A stretch of DNA of 21,166 nt from JAYZDF01 sp036337945 (GCA_036337945.1 JAYZDF010000006.1:1-21166), one strand, 5' to 3'; numbered from the stretch's first letter, positions 1 through 8,155 are shown. The notes: generated from the sequence alone by a model not told the origin. Made by a program: numbers and translations.

Positions 1-145
1 GACCGAGACCTTCATCGAGTTCACGAATATCAAGTCCAACAATGGCGTAATCAGGCCATCGGTCTGCAATCATTCGAATCAGGCCTTGTCCCATTTCGCC
101 GTTGGCACCCGTCACCAGGACCACTTTCTTTCGAGAAACACTCAC
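1..145 (-). CDS. NAD(P)-dependent epimerase/dehydratase-like protein, N-terminal fragment
   Basis: Only the first 48 or so codons lie in the window; the gene continues past the left edge. The reading begins V-S-V-S-R-K-K-V-V-L-V-T-G-A-N-G-E-M-G-Q-G, a beta strand followed by the TGxxGxxG dinucleotide-binding loop of short-chain/extended NAD(P)-dependent epimerases and reductases. An acidic residue follows at the end of the second strand (VGLDIRE), which usually favours NAD(H). I chose GTG at 145; a TTG at 163 is also in frame, and a stop just upstream limits the frame. No strong ribosome binding site is visible. It lies 75 bp downstream of the RibD-like gene in the same direction, so co-transcription is possible. 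The substrate cannot be told from this fragment. Confidence 0.75.
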   Translation of the reverse strand, partial: MSVSRKKVVLVTGANGEMGQGLIRMIADRWPDYAIVGLDIRELDEGLG

Positions 146-220
146 AGGGCTTTCGTACGCCAAACGCCGGTCTCTTGCCTAGGAGTTTCTGGAACTTATC
201 TGCAAGCGAATCTTGGCGTT

Positions 221-1030
221 TTAGTCTAATTCATGTTGCACAAAGCCTAGCTTTTCCAGCTTCTTAGCTAAAGGATCTAAACCATCTACGAGGACCCGCG
301 TGAGACCTCTGTGACCCATTGCGCGTAGAGCTTCGTGAAGAAATTCGTCCTCTTTAGCCTCGGGTGTTGAAAGCGTGAGCAGCTCAAGACCGCCGAGCTC
401 TCCTACATCCGTATGCTTGCGGTCCGCAGCCGCGAGAAGCCAATCCGTAGTATTGAACCGACTCCGTTGACGTCGATGAAACTCAAAAGAAGCAAACAGT
501 CCCGCCCCGCGAGTTGCCAAAGTCGCATCATAGGTTCGGACGACTTCTTCAAAATTGCTCTTCGGTCCGACCACAGTAACCATAGGCATTCCGGTCTGAA
601 TTCGATGAAAGAAGCCTTGGTTCAGCAGCGTTGCTTCCTCTTCGCAAAGGCCTAACTCAACCTGAATACCGGCCTCCCGAATCTGCGCAACACCCGAGCC
701 CCGCATTCGAGGATCTGAGTCTAAAATTGCAATGACAACCCTATTTGGCTGCGCAGCAATTACAGCCTGGGTGCAGGGAGGCGTTCGGCCCCAGTGACAA
801 CAAGGCTCAAGAGAAACATAAATGGTGGAGCCCTTGCCTCTATCACCGATGTCTTTCAAGGCTATTGCTTCCGCATGCGGCCTACCGCCAACCGCGGTTG
901 CTGCTTCAGAAACAATTTGGCCATCTAGGACAACAACACAACCGACCGAGGGGTTTGGCCATACCAAACCTAAATTCTGTGCCGCCAGCTCAATGGCCCG
1001 GTTCATAAATCCCCTATCAGTGGTGCTCAC
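221..1030 (-). CDS. ribD: RibD-like pyrimidine deaminase with a shortened, degenerate reductase domain
   Basis: Residues 1-145 match the cytidine-deaminase-like half of RibD, which deaminates 2,5-diamino-6-ribosylamino-pyrimidinone 5'-phosphate in riboflavin synthesis. Visible are PNPSVGCVVV (25-34), the HAE motif (H52, E54), and EPCCHWGRTPPC with zinc ligands C77 and C86. The rest, about 125 residues, should be the NADPH reductase but is much shorter than the usual 200 or more. The substrate-binding LRA..DA..VG segment is not recognisable, and the protein stops soon after a VLVDG...L motif, where normal RibD continues. I chose GTG at 1030 because AGGA lies 8 nt upstream and the fold starts there; the frame stays open upstream to 1114, but that extension looks non-coding. 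The gene is divergent from the TrpF-like gene. It is a confident deaminase; a functional reductase is doubtful. Confidence 0.85.
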   Translation of the reverse strand: MSTTDRGFMNRAIELAAQNLGLVWPNPSVGCVVVLDGQIVSEAATAVGGRPHAEAIALKDIGDRGKGSTIYVSLEPCCHWGRTPPCTQAVIAAQPNRVVIAILDSDPRMRGSGVAQIREAGIQVELGLCEEEATLLNQGFFHRIQTGMPMVTVVGPKSNFEEVVRTYDATLATRGAGLFASFEFHRRQRSRFNTTDWLLAAADRKHTDVGELGGLELLTLSTPEAKEDEFLHEALRAMGHRGLTRVLVDGLDPLAKKLEKLGFVQHELD

Positions 1031-1131
1031 CTGACATTTCCTAGCGTGCGATAAAATCGCCCCAGCTAATCTGAGACGAAATTTCCTATTCTGGCAAACA
1101 AAGATATTGCACAAACGAAGAAAAATGGTGA

Positions 1132-1782
1132 ATGCACCCTCATATGGCCGTTGCTATCAAGATTTGTGGATTTACGAGGCCGCAGGATATAGATGCGGCG
1201 GTAGAACTCGGGGCGGATGCCATAGGGTTGGTTCTGGCGGACGATGCACATGTGCATCTCACATCTCAACAACTCCACGATCTGCTCAAGCGTATTCCCC
1301 GAGAGCAAGCCAAAGCCGTGGCGGTTTTAGGAGCCGCTACCGAAGAACAAGCAAAAGCAGCACTCGAACTCGGTTTCGACTGGCTACAAATCGTAGTCAA
1401 GCCGAAGCAAAGCTTCTCGCCGGCAATAATTAACCACGTCATTCCCGTCTATTTTGACAACCCAGATGTCCACTCTCAAGTTCAAGCTTGGTCACTAGCG
1501 AAGCCACAACAGTCTAGTCCCTTTAACTGCATTACGATTGATGGGCCTGCAGGCGGCGGGAAAGGGATCTCAGCCGATCACCAACGCGTCGCTCAAGTCG
1601 CCAAAACTTATCCAATCATGCTCGCCGGCGGACTTCGTGCAAATAATGTTTCAAAAGCAATAAAGATGGTTCAACCCGTTGCAGTGGACGTCAGTAGCGG
1701 TGTAGAGAGTGCCCCAGGAATAAAGTGCGTGGAAAAAATGGGTGACTTCATTAAGGCTGTTCGCAATAGCGGTGAGCCTTAG
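1132..1782 (+). CDS. trpF: Phosphoribosylanthranilate isomerase (TrpF)-like protein
   Basis: This is a 216-residue TIM-barrel protein of the TrpF family, which performs an Amadori rearrangement of phosphoribosylanthranilate in tryptophan synthesis. Seen are KICGFTRPQD with the catalytic Cys (C12), an Asp in TIDG (D137) at the place of the general acid, a Gly-rich phosphate loop after it, LAGGL (164-168) and VDVSSGVE (185-192). Two usual features are changed. The G(F/L)VF..SPR segment, whose Arg binds the anthranilate carboxylate, reads GLVLADDAHVHL, and the QLHG motif reads LQIVV. Activity on the normal substrate is therefore not assured. The start is ATG 1132 or the in-frame ATG 1144; GAAG precedes the first. 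No other trp gene is visible nearby. YbdK follows on the same strand after 51 bp. Confidence 0.8.
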   Translation: MHPHMAVAIKICGFTRPQDIDAAVELGADAIGLVLADDAHVHLTSQQLHDLLKRIPREQAKAVAVLGAATEEQAKAALELGFDWLQIVVKPKQSFSPAIINHVIPVYFDNPDVHSQVQAWSLAKPQQSSPFNCITIDGPAGGGKGISADHQRVAQVAKTYPIMLAGGLRANNVSKAIKMVQPVAVDVSSGVESAPGIKCVEKMGDFIKAVRNSGEP

Positions 1783-1790
1783 TACCACGC

Positions 1791-1815
1791 ATATTTTAGC
1801 GCAAAGCTAAAATAT
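1791..1815. repeat. Perfect 10-bp inverted repeat between trpF-like and ybdK
   Basis: Arms ATATTTTAGC (1791-1800) and GCTAAAATAT (1806-1815) pair perfectly around a GCAAA loop. It starts 8 nt after the TrpF-like stop and ends 18 nt before the GTG start of the ligase gene. There is no following T-run, so a simple intrinsic terminator is unlikely. An mRNA hairpin near the ribosome binding site, a processing site, or an operator are alternatives. Confidence 0.55.
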
Positions 1816-1833
1816 TATAGGGTAGAGAAAGTA

Positions 1834-3006
1834 GTGAAAAAGAAATTTACACTTGGCGTTGAAGAGGAGTTTCAAATCATTGATCCTGTGACTCGTAATC
1901 TGAAGTGCCGCATCGCTCAACTCATGGACGCCAACACGTCTATGGACGGCGTCGAGCTGCATCCAGAGCTTCATCAGTCGGTTGTCGAAGTAAATACTCC
2001 AGTGTGTGACGACATTGCTTCCGTTCGAGCAGCAGTCACTCACAATAGAATAGAAGCTGCTCGCGTGGCTCACCGTGTGGGCCTGCGCCTGGGTGCCGCA
2101 TCGACTCATCCATTCGCTCGCTGGCAGGACCAAGTCATAAGCAACAAAGAACGCTACGCTAAACTCGTTGATGACTTACAAGACATCGCTCGAGCGAACC
2201 TAATTTACGGCATGCATGTACACGTTGGTATTGAAGACAAAGACGAAGCTATGGCTGTCTTCAATTCTGCAAGATACTTTCTGCCTCATTTACTTGCATT
2301 ATCGACTTCATCACCTTTTTTCGACGGGCGCATGACTGGACTAAAATCTTCGCGGACAAGCATTTTTAGCCGTTTACCTCGGACCGGCATCCCAGGGCGT
2401 TTTGCAAGTTATCACGAATATGAATCATTCGTTTCTACCCTGGTGAAGACGGGCAGTATTGATGACGGCGCAAGGATCTGGTGGGACCTTCGACCGCACC
2501 CACGCTTCTCAACACTAGAGTTCAGAATTTGCGATCTGCCGACCCGAGTCGACGACGTGATTGCGATTACCGCGTTAGTGCAATGTATCGTCGCGAAATT
2601 ATCGTGGCTTCACCAAAACAATCAATCTTGGCAGCATCATCGCTTTGAGCTTATCCGAGAAAACAAATGGCGAGCAGCAAGATATGGTTCGTCTGGACCT
2701 CTGATCGACTTTGGAAAACGTTGCGAACTCGATTTTGCAGACGTAGTGGCAGAAATGGTCAATTTAGTCTCAGATGTTGCAGATGATCTAGGCTGCACTG
2801 AAGAACTGAACCATCTTCATACCATTGTTGAGCGTGGAACATCTGCAGACCGACAGATCGAAGTGTATAAAAACAGCGGAGGAGACTTGAAGGCGGTCGT
2901 AGACTTTATCCTGGATGAAACCGTTGTTGGTTTAAACCTTGGTCAAGTCCTAAAGGATGAGCCGGTTATTTATAATTCTACACCGCCAATGCCTTCATCC
3001 CATTAG
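1834..3006 (+). CDS. ybdK: Carboxylate-amine ligase, YbdK/GCS2 family
   Basis: This 390-residue protein belongs to the glutamate-cysteine ligase type 2 family, ATP-dependent enzymes that join a carboxylate to an amine; E. coli YbdK shows weak gamma-glutamylcysteine ligase activity. Motifs are FTLGVEEEFQIID near the N-terminus with metal/ATP-binding glutamates, YGMHVHVGIED in the middle, and WWDLRPHPRFSTLEFRICD, which is diagnostic of YbdK. Length is close to the family norm of about 370. The start is GTG 1834, chosen because LGVEEEF normally lies within the first ten residues; GGTAGAG lies just upstream. It may share an mRNA with the TrpF-like gene. Its 3' end faces the cyclic-nucleotide-binding gene with only 3 bp between the stops. 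The actual substrate is unknown. Confidence 0.88.
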   Translation: MKKKFTLGVEEEFQIIDPVTRNLKCRIAQLMDANTSMDGVELHPELHQSVVEVNTPVCDDIASVRAAVTHNRIEAARVAHRVGLRLGAASTHPFARWQDQVISNKERYAKLVDDLQDIARANLIYGMHVHVGIEDKDEAMAVFNSARYFLPHLLALSTSSPFFDGRMTGLKSSRTSIFSRLPRTGIPGRFASYHEYESFVSTLVKTGSIDDGARIWWDLRPHPRFSTLEFRICDLPTRVDDVIAITALVQCIVAKLSWLHQNNQSWQHHRFELIRENKWRAARYGSSGPLIDFGKRCELDFADVVAEMVNLVSDVADDLGCTEELNHLHTIVERGTSADRQIEVYKNSGGDLKAVVDFILDETVVGLNLGQVLKDEPVIYNSTPPMPSSH

Positions 3007-3009
3007 CTA

Positions 3010-3441
3010 TTACGATTGCGATTGAGTTAGTTTCTTATTCGTTTCCGCAAGGCGCTGCGCGAGAGTGACCGCGATCGAGCGATAAAAACGTCCTGCCAAA
3101 CCAGGTTCTTGTGACACTAGAGTGTTGAGCGATTCGTGGGTAACGCAAAGCATCTCCGCTTCGGTTCGTGCAACAATACTGGCACTTGGGGAGCCACGCG
3201 TGAGAAAGGTCATCTCACCTATAATTGCTCCTACTCCGAGTTCTGCGAGAATCTTTTTTTCGCCGTTGGGCAAGCTCTTCTCCACATTGACCTCTCCATC
3301 CATAACGACGAAAATCGCATCGTTAGGTTTTAGCTCGTCAATGATTACGGCGCCTGGTTCAAAGCTTCGATTGACAGCCTGATTGAGAAGTCGAACGCGC
3401 TCTGCCGGCTCAAGTTCATCGAAAATATCGGTAAATCCCAT
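3010..3441 (-). CDS. Stand-alone cyclic-nucleotide-binding-domain protein
   Basis: The 143-residue protein is almost entirely one CRP/PKA-R type beta-barrel domain: FEPGAVIIDE, then FVVMDGEVNV (44-53), then the phosphate-binding cassette GEMTFLTRGSPSASIVA (75-91) and a C-terminal helix. It has no helix-turn-helix, so it is not a DNA-binding regulator. The Arg that normally contacts the cyclic phosphate (PRSA in typical members) is replaced; the cassette reads G-S-P-S-A-S. It may bind another ligand or only mediate protein contacts. It is the last gene of the HDOD-MBL-CNB run, 14 bp after the hydrolase stop, with an AGGATTAC-type Shine-Dalgarno sequence before the ATG. Confidence 0.88.
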   Translation of the reverse strand: MGFTDIFDELEPAERVRLLNQAVNRSFEPGAVIIDELKPNDAIFVVMDGEVNVEKSLPNGEKKILAELGVGAIIGEMTFLTRGSPSASIVARTEAEMLCVTHESLNTLVSQEPGLAGRFYRSIAVTLAQRLAETNKKLTQSQS

Positions 3442-3455
3442 TGTAATCCTCTCTT

Positions 3456-4349
3456 CTAATCATCAGCACTCAAATCGAAGGTATGTCCTTCTACCGCCAT
3501 GAATATCTCAGGGTCACCAGTTCGGACCTTGTTCTTCATCTCCGCGAAGATCGTATCTAATGCCTCATCGTTTCTGGTTGGCTCGTGATGAGTAAATACC
3601 AGCTTCTTTGCTTTCACATGACGTCCCATCTCTAGGGAGGAATCAAACGTTCCATGTCCCCAGCCAATCTTAGTTTTATATTCTTCCGTCGTATATGAAG
3701 AGTCGGCGACGAGAAGGTCGATATTTTCGAGGAGACGATAAAGTTTCTCGTTCTTCAAATCTATGAACGATTGGTATTCAGCAAATTCTTCATCTTCCTC
3801 CGAGTAAATATTCCTCGGTGGTTCATGGTCACCGGTGAAGAAAAAGCTATGACCATCCGCTTCTATTTTGTAGCCGTAGTTCAATACGGGATGATTCATA
3901 AGAATGGCCGTTATCTTCGCGTCCCCCATCTCAAAAGTATGGCCATCATTTATTCGATGATAGGAAATGTTGGCGTTAAGCTCCGACTCTCGCACTGGGA
4001 AGTAACAGTATTCCATCTGGCCCGCGAGAATGTCTTTGAGGCTCTTATTGTAAACAGGGTCAAAGGCCCCGTGAAAGTTGAGTTCGTTTCCAGGCACAAA
4101 CAAAGGGATGAAGAAAGGAAGGCCTTGAATATGGTCCCAGTGAGTATGAGTTATTAGAATGTCGCAATTCACGGGTAATGAGCCCATGAGCTTAATGCCC
4201 AGTTTTCTTATTCCCGTACCGCCATCAATAATTATGACTTGTCCGCTATTCGTCTCAACGCTCAAGCAAGTTGTGTTCCCACCGTACCGGACGGTTTCGG
4301 GCCCAGGCGAAGCGATAGAACCTCTTGTTCCCCATAGAGTTACTTTCAT
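3456..4349 (-). CDS. Metallo-beta-lactamase-fold hydrolase
   Basis: The 297-residue protein has the MBL dinuclear-metal signature HTHWDH (68-73), an earlier IIDGGTG, a NHPVLNYGY histidine, FFFTGDHE as the later Asp ligand, and FTHHEP near the C-terminus. The opening MKVTLWGTRGS..SPG....YGGNTTC is typical of the PhnP/phosphodiesterase-like MBL group that often accompanies sensory proteins in Deltaproteobacteria; a cyclic or phosphodiester substrate is inference. I chose ATG 4349, with GGAAG 7 nt upstream, over a TTG at 4367. It is the middle gene of a three-gene minus-strand operon, 35 bp after the HDOD gene and 14 bp before the cyclic-nucleotide-binding gene. It looks cytoplasmic, with no signal peptide. 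Confidence 0.87.
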   Translation of the reverse strand: MKVTLWGTRGSIASPGPETVRYGGNTTCLSVETNSGQVIIIDGGTGIRKLGIKLMGSLPVNCDILITHTHWDHIQGLPFFIPLFVPGNELNFHGAFDPVYNKSLKDILAGQMEYCYFPVRESELNANISYHRINDGHTFEMGDAKITAILMNHPVLNYGYKIEADGHSFFFTGDHEPPRNIYSEEDEEFAEYQSFIDLKNEKLYRLLENIDLLVADSSYTTEEYKTKIGWGHGTFDSSLEMGRHVKAKKLVFTHHEPTRNDEALDTIFAEMKNKVRTGDPEIFMAVEGHTFDLSADD

Positions 4350-4384
4350 ACAGATACTTCCATTCAATGTCGCTACGACTGCTT

Positions 4385-5233
4385 CTAAGCGACCTCCATA
4401 AATACTTTTACTTTCTCAATGGCAGTTTCAAAATGTTGACGTTCCATCAGTAGCTGGTCGAGCCGGAATCCCAATCTTTGAGATAATCCGGTTGGAAAAC
4501 GCATTTCAGGAGCCATAGGATCTAAGGAACGCACCAGGATTTTTGCCGCGAGCAAACAGTCCATCATCGGCGTCCTTGTGACTTCAGGTGGGCTCTTTCG
4601 ATAGTAACGAAGGGCATGCACAATATTTTCGGGCATTTGCCATTTATGAGCGACCATTGACGAAACCTCAAAATGAGTGACTGCAAATATTTCCTTTTCG
4701 ACATCAAACATAGGACGCGATTCTGTTTGCGCACGTTGTTTTACCGAGCGAACCAGTTCTGGATGGTTCAGGCTCAACACGAGCTCCCCGATATTATGAA
4801 CGAGGCCAGCGACAAAAAAATCGTCTGATTGCCGGACAGTAAACCCGCATCGTGATGCGAGGATGCGTGCCACTGCACCAACAGCGAGTGAGTCCAAAAG
4901 AAATGAGTCGGTTGAAACTCCGTCATTATTCGACTTAGGAAGAGAACCTACCGCCGCAATGGAAAGAGCAAGATGTTTGATAGTGTTCAGACCGATGTAC
5001 ACAACTGCGTGCTTTACCGACGAAATCTGAGTCGAGAGGCCGAAGTACGCAGAATTGACGACCTTGAGCACGCGCCCTGTAAGAACAGGGTCGTGTTCGA
5101 CCACCCGAACTAGCTCGCGCGGGTCGCAATTAGCGTCCGAGGTCATATTCAAGACTAACTGGACACTCTGAGGAAAGGCTGGAAGCTCATCAACCAGGCG
5201 TTCTAAATTTTCTTTTTCTACCGTCGCAACCAT
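4385..5233 (-). CDS. HDOD-domain signalling protein
   Basis: The 282-residue protein is a single HDOD domain. The N-terminal part has LPAFPQSVQLVLNMTSD, then VVEHDPVLTGRVLKVVNSAYFG (45-65), which is the hallmark of the family, then VKHAVVYIGLNTIKHLAL. The central metal-site region reads GLVHNIGELVL (143-153), with Asn replacing the Asp of the ancestral HD pair, as is common in HDOD proteins that lack phosphohydrolase activity. HDOD proteins act as scaffolds in c-di-GMP, stress and motility signalling. ATG 5233 heads the operon with the MBL and cyclic-nucleotide-binding genes. The 213 bp upstream must hold its promoter, but I could not pick a convincing one. Confidence 0.9.
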   Translation of the reverse strand: MVATVEKENLERLVDELPAFPQSVQLVLNMTSDANCDPRELVRVVEHDPVLTGRVLKVVNSAYFGLSTQISSVKHAVVYIGLNTIKHLALSIAAVGSLPKSNNDGVSTDSFLLDSLAVGAVARILASRCGFTVRQSDDFFVAGLVHNIGELVLSLNHPELVRSVKQRAQTESRPMFDVEKEIFAVTHFEVSSMVAHKWQMPENIVHALRYYRKSPPEVTRTPMMDCLLAAKILVRSLDPMAPEMRFPTGLSQRLGFRLDQLLMERQHFETAIEKVKVFMEVA

Positions 5234-5446
5234 AAAAGGCTATATCAGCAAGAAACAAACGCACCCGAGATCGTGTCTTTCAAAGCCCCCCAGCCTACAA
5301 CACTCAACTGCATCAACACCCCAGCAATCTTATTGCCGACATGTTGTCTTCTTCCCGCGCTAAGGATGCCAAATTTAGAGACCTACGTTAACCTGCCTAC
5401 TGAAAATCCTAGTAATTTCAGCGATCCTAAGCACGCAACCTGGGGT

Positions 5447-6580
5447 TTACTCTAGATACTGTCGGATAGTAGAGGACATTTGCTCCCAAACCGGAGCTTC
5501 ACCGTTGAGCACAGGCAGAACCGAACTGTCAGCTTCGAGATGCTTTCGGAGGAATGCGAGGGTGTATACACGCATCGCCCTCCACACCAGTTCGGGAGGT
5601 AAGTCGCTGCATCGGATATCAATACCTGCTCCGCAACTATCTACAAAATCATTGTGACCCCCATCGACAAGTAAGAGCCGCACATCCTGAGGATTCGAAA
5701 GAGCCTGCCAGAATTTATCCTTAGTAGGGTCCGGGTCTGCATGATTGCCATCGCCGGCCACCGCATGAAGTACCGGCACTTCAACTTTCGCCATTCCGTC
5801 GCGTCCGTACATGTCAAAGTTCCCGGGATCGAAGCTCATGGCCGCAATCACGCGGTCGTCTTTCAAGCCTGCTCTGAAGATGGCTTCTTTTTCAGGCGTA
5901 AGGGTGGAACAAAAGTCGCTTGATGCGCCTGGTATCTCACATTCTGCTTTCAGTGAATCAATCGCAATTGCTGCACCCGAGAAACCGAACGCGGTATACG
6001 CACCGAAGCTATGCCCGGTCACGACCGCTTGATCTCCAAGAAGACCTGCCAACGGTCCATCATTATCAGCTAAGAAATAGTCGAACGCAGCCTCAAGATC
6101 CAAAGCTCGAAGATAATAGATGTCCGTCTCCCGGGCGTCACCATTGATGACTGTATTTCCCGTATGCCCTGGTGCAATGACGATGTAGCCGTGCGATGCC
6201 CAGTGCTCCATGAGATAACTCATGACGCCTGGATAAGCTTGATGGCCATGTGAGAATAGTATGGTTGGCCTTCTTTCGAAACTTGCAGGCACCGCACCCT
6301 TGACCGCGATTTCCGATGAGACGACACCGTAAATCGGGCGTTCACCATCAACCTCCATCGTTGGATACCAAACCAAGGCTTGCACCGTACGGTCTTCGTT
6401 ATCAATCGGTGTTTTATAGGTGACCGGAACACTGAAATATCCAATGCCGTAAGGCCCCTGTGAGCTTAATGCATTTACATCAGCAATGGGCGCAGTGTCT
6501 TCTTCACCACTACCGCACCCACTAAGTAACGATAGCGTCGCGAATAGCGTAAGACCCGAAAGATACATGCCCTTCAACAT
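5447..6580 (-). CDS. Secreted alpha/beta-hydrolase lipoprotein (PAF-acetylhydrolase/dienelactone-hydrolase-like)
   Basis: This 377-residue protein begins with a lipoprotein signal peptide ending in LLSGC (lipidated Cys 22), followed by an acidic tether. The mature part has VWYPT (71-74), LFSHGHQAYPG as the oxyanion region, the nucleophile elbow GHSFG (Ser 191), and a likely catalytic His in DGGHNDF (H309). The pattern resembles platelet-activating-factor acetylhydrolase II and dienelactone-hydrolase-like predicted dienelactone hydrolases. It probably hydrolyses an ester or lipid at the cell envelope; the substrate is unknown. ATG 6580 is used, and ATG 6568 is possible. It is divergent from the M28 peptidase gene, with about 83 bp between the chosen starts. 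Confidence 0.85.
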   Translation of the reverse strand: MLKGMYLSGLTLFATLSLLSGCGSGEEDTAPIADVNALSSQGPYGIGYFSVPVTYKTPIDNEDRTVQALVWYPTMEVDGERPIYGVVSSEIAVKGAVPASFERRPTILFSHGHQAYPGVMSYLMEHWASHGYIVIAPGHTGNTVINGDARETDIYYLRALDLEAAFDYFLADNDGPLAGLLGDQAVVTGHSFGAYTAFGFSGAAIAIDSLKAECEIPGASSDFCSTLTPEKEAIFRAGLKDDRVIAAMSFDPGNFDMYGRDGMAKVEVPVLHAVAGDGNHADPDPTKDKFWQALSNPQDVRLLLVDGGHNDFVDSCGAGIDIRCSDLPPELVWRAMRVYTLAFLRKHLEADSSVLPVLNGEAPVWEQMSSTIRQYLE

Positions 6581-6663
6581 AGTCGTACTTTGCCAGCCGA
6601 CACCGTCTCTGCCAAGGGCGGAAAATCGTAGACTTGTCTCAAATTGCCCGATACGGACTCACT

Positions 6664-8154
6664 ATGCGCAAATCTGTAGCAATTTCTACACTATGTTTCC
6701 TGACATGGGCATGTGCAACGACTCCAAATCCAAAGCAGACACATCCTGCAACCTCGGAAACTAGGACTTCAACATCGAGCTCGGCTGCTCATCGTGCTCA
6801 GGAAGAACATAAAATTCAGGCACAAAAACTCGCACCCGTCGTGGATAAAATCATAAAGTCGATTCTCAAAAGCAATAACGCCTGGGAAAAGCTGGTGGAA
6901 CTTTGTGACGACATTGGACATCGACTGTCAGGTTCCAAGGCCCTAGAACGAGCTATCGATTGGGCGGTTCAAGTCATGCTCAAAGATCAGCACAACAACG
7001 TAAAGAAGGAGCCAGTCCAAGTTGTCCATTGGACCAGAGGCATTGAAACAGCAGAGCTGCTCTCGCCTAGGGTAGAATCCTTGCCCATACTAGGACTCGG
7101 TGGCTCTGTAGGTACGCCGGCTTCAGGAATCACCGCCGACGTTGTAGTCGTAGAAAACGAACAAGAATTGAACGCTCTAGGCACCAAAGCAGTCGGGAAA
7201 ATTGTTCTATTCAACAATCGGATGCCTGACTACCATCCAGAACACGGGTCCGGCTACGGCAAAACGGTTCGTTTTCGAGTGCACGGCGCACGTCTCGCGA
7301 GTGAGAAAGGCGCCGTCGGTGTTCTGATACGCTCCGTGACTGCACACAGTTTACGCTCTCCGCATACTGGCGTTATGAGATACGGAGCGGCGAAGAAGAA
7401 AATTCCCGCCGCGGCCCTTTCAACTGAGGATGCAGACCTCATTGCACGATTTTATGAAAGAGGTCAGAAAGTCCAAGTCCGACTAACTATGCAGGCAAAC
7501 ACAGCACCAGACACCGCCTTATCTCACAATGTAATTGCGGAGCTTCCAGGGCGAGAGGCCCCTGAGGAAATAGTCGTCATTGGAGGCCACATCGACTCCT
7601 GGGACGCCGGGCAAGGCGCTCACGATGATGGAGCCGGGTGCGTTATAGCTATGGAAGCGCTCTCGGCACTTCGAAAGCTTAACCTAATTCCGCGACGTAC
7701 TATAAGAGTGGTCCTATGGACCAACGAAGAAAATGGTCTTGCTGGCGCCAAGGCATACGCAAAAGCGCATGCGTCGGAATTAGAACAGCATTTCGCAGCG
7801 ATTGAATCGGATTCAGGAGCGTTCAAACCTATTGGGTTTGGTCTCGATTTAAAAGACAACGACGCGGAGAAAGAGGTCGCCAAGAACCTTGAGATCTACG
7901 CACAGCTCCTCAATCAACTACGCCCGCAACGCATTTGGACAGGGTTTGGCGGTGCAGACGTCGGTCCACTTCGCGCACAGGGCGTTCCAGCGATGGGTCT
8001 AAGGGTAGAAGGTAGCAAATACTTCAACTATCATCATTCTCATGCCGATACGCTCGACAAAGTAGACCCACAGGAACTCAGCGAAGGCGTTGCTGCAATG
8101 GCTGCCATGGCATATATCCTCGCGGAAATTCCGTCGAGGATAGATACACGGTAA
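6664..8154 (+). CDS. Exported M28-family zinc metallopeptidase with PA-like insert
   Basis: From ATG 6664 the protein has 496 residues. It starts with a signal sequence (MRKS then a hydrophobic stretch to TWAC, possibly lipidated at C17, although Trp at -2 is unusual) and a Ser/Thr-rich linker. Residues about 130-275 resemble a protease-associated domain. The peptidase core shows GGHIDSWDAGQGAHDDGAG with metal ligands H309 and D321, TNEEN with catalytic E355 and ligand E356, ESDSG with D383, and HHSHADT with H460. All ligands of a two-zinc M28 aminopeptidase/carboxypeptidase Q-like enzyme are present. A TTG at 6634 is in frame but would place residues before the signal peptide. The stop lies 1 bp from the stop of the convergent lipoprotein gene. 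Confidence 0.9.
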   Translation: MRKSVAISTLCFLTWACATTPNPKQTHPATSETRTSTSSSAAHRAQEEHKIQAQKLAPVVDKIIKSILKSNNAWEKLVELCDDIGHRLSGSKALERAIDWAVQVMLKDQHNNVKKEPVQVVHWTRGIETAELLSPRVESLPILGLGGSVGTPASGITADVVVVENEQELNALGTKAVGKIVLFNNRMPDYHPEHGSGYGKTVRFRVHGARLASEKGAVGVLIRSVTAHSLRSPHTGVMRYGAAKKKIPAAALSTEDADLIARFYERGQKVQVRLTMQANTAPDTALSHNVIAELPGREAPEEIVVIGGHIDSWDAGQGAHDDGAGCVIAMEALSALRKLNLIPRRTIRVVLWTNEENGLAGAKAYAKAHASELEQHFAAIESDSGAFKPIGFGLDLKDNDAEKEVAKNLEIYAQLLNQLRPQRIWTGFGGADVGPLRAQGVPAMGLRVEGSKYFNYHHSHADTLDKVDPQELSEGVAAMAAMAYILAEIPSRIDTR

Positions 8155-8155
8155 G

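Noticed and set aside
1031..1114. N-terminal extension of the RibD-like frame to 1114
   Set aside because: The extension lacks homology to RibD starts, occupies the only divergent promoter space with the TrpF-like gene, and a GTG with AGGA eight bases upstream lies exactly where the family begins.
5273..5455. 60-codon plus-strand frame in the 5234-5446 gap
   Set aside because: No ribosome binding site, no recognisable motif, Pro/Leu/Asn-rich chance composition, and it overlaps the stop of the hydrolase gene. The gap otherwise shows only a weak 6-bp inverted repeat at 5400-5421.
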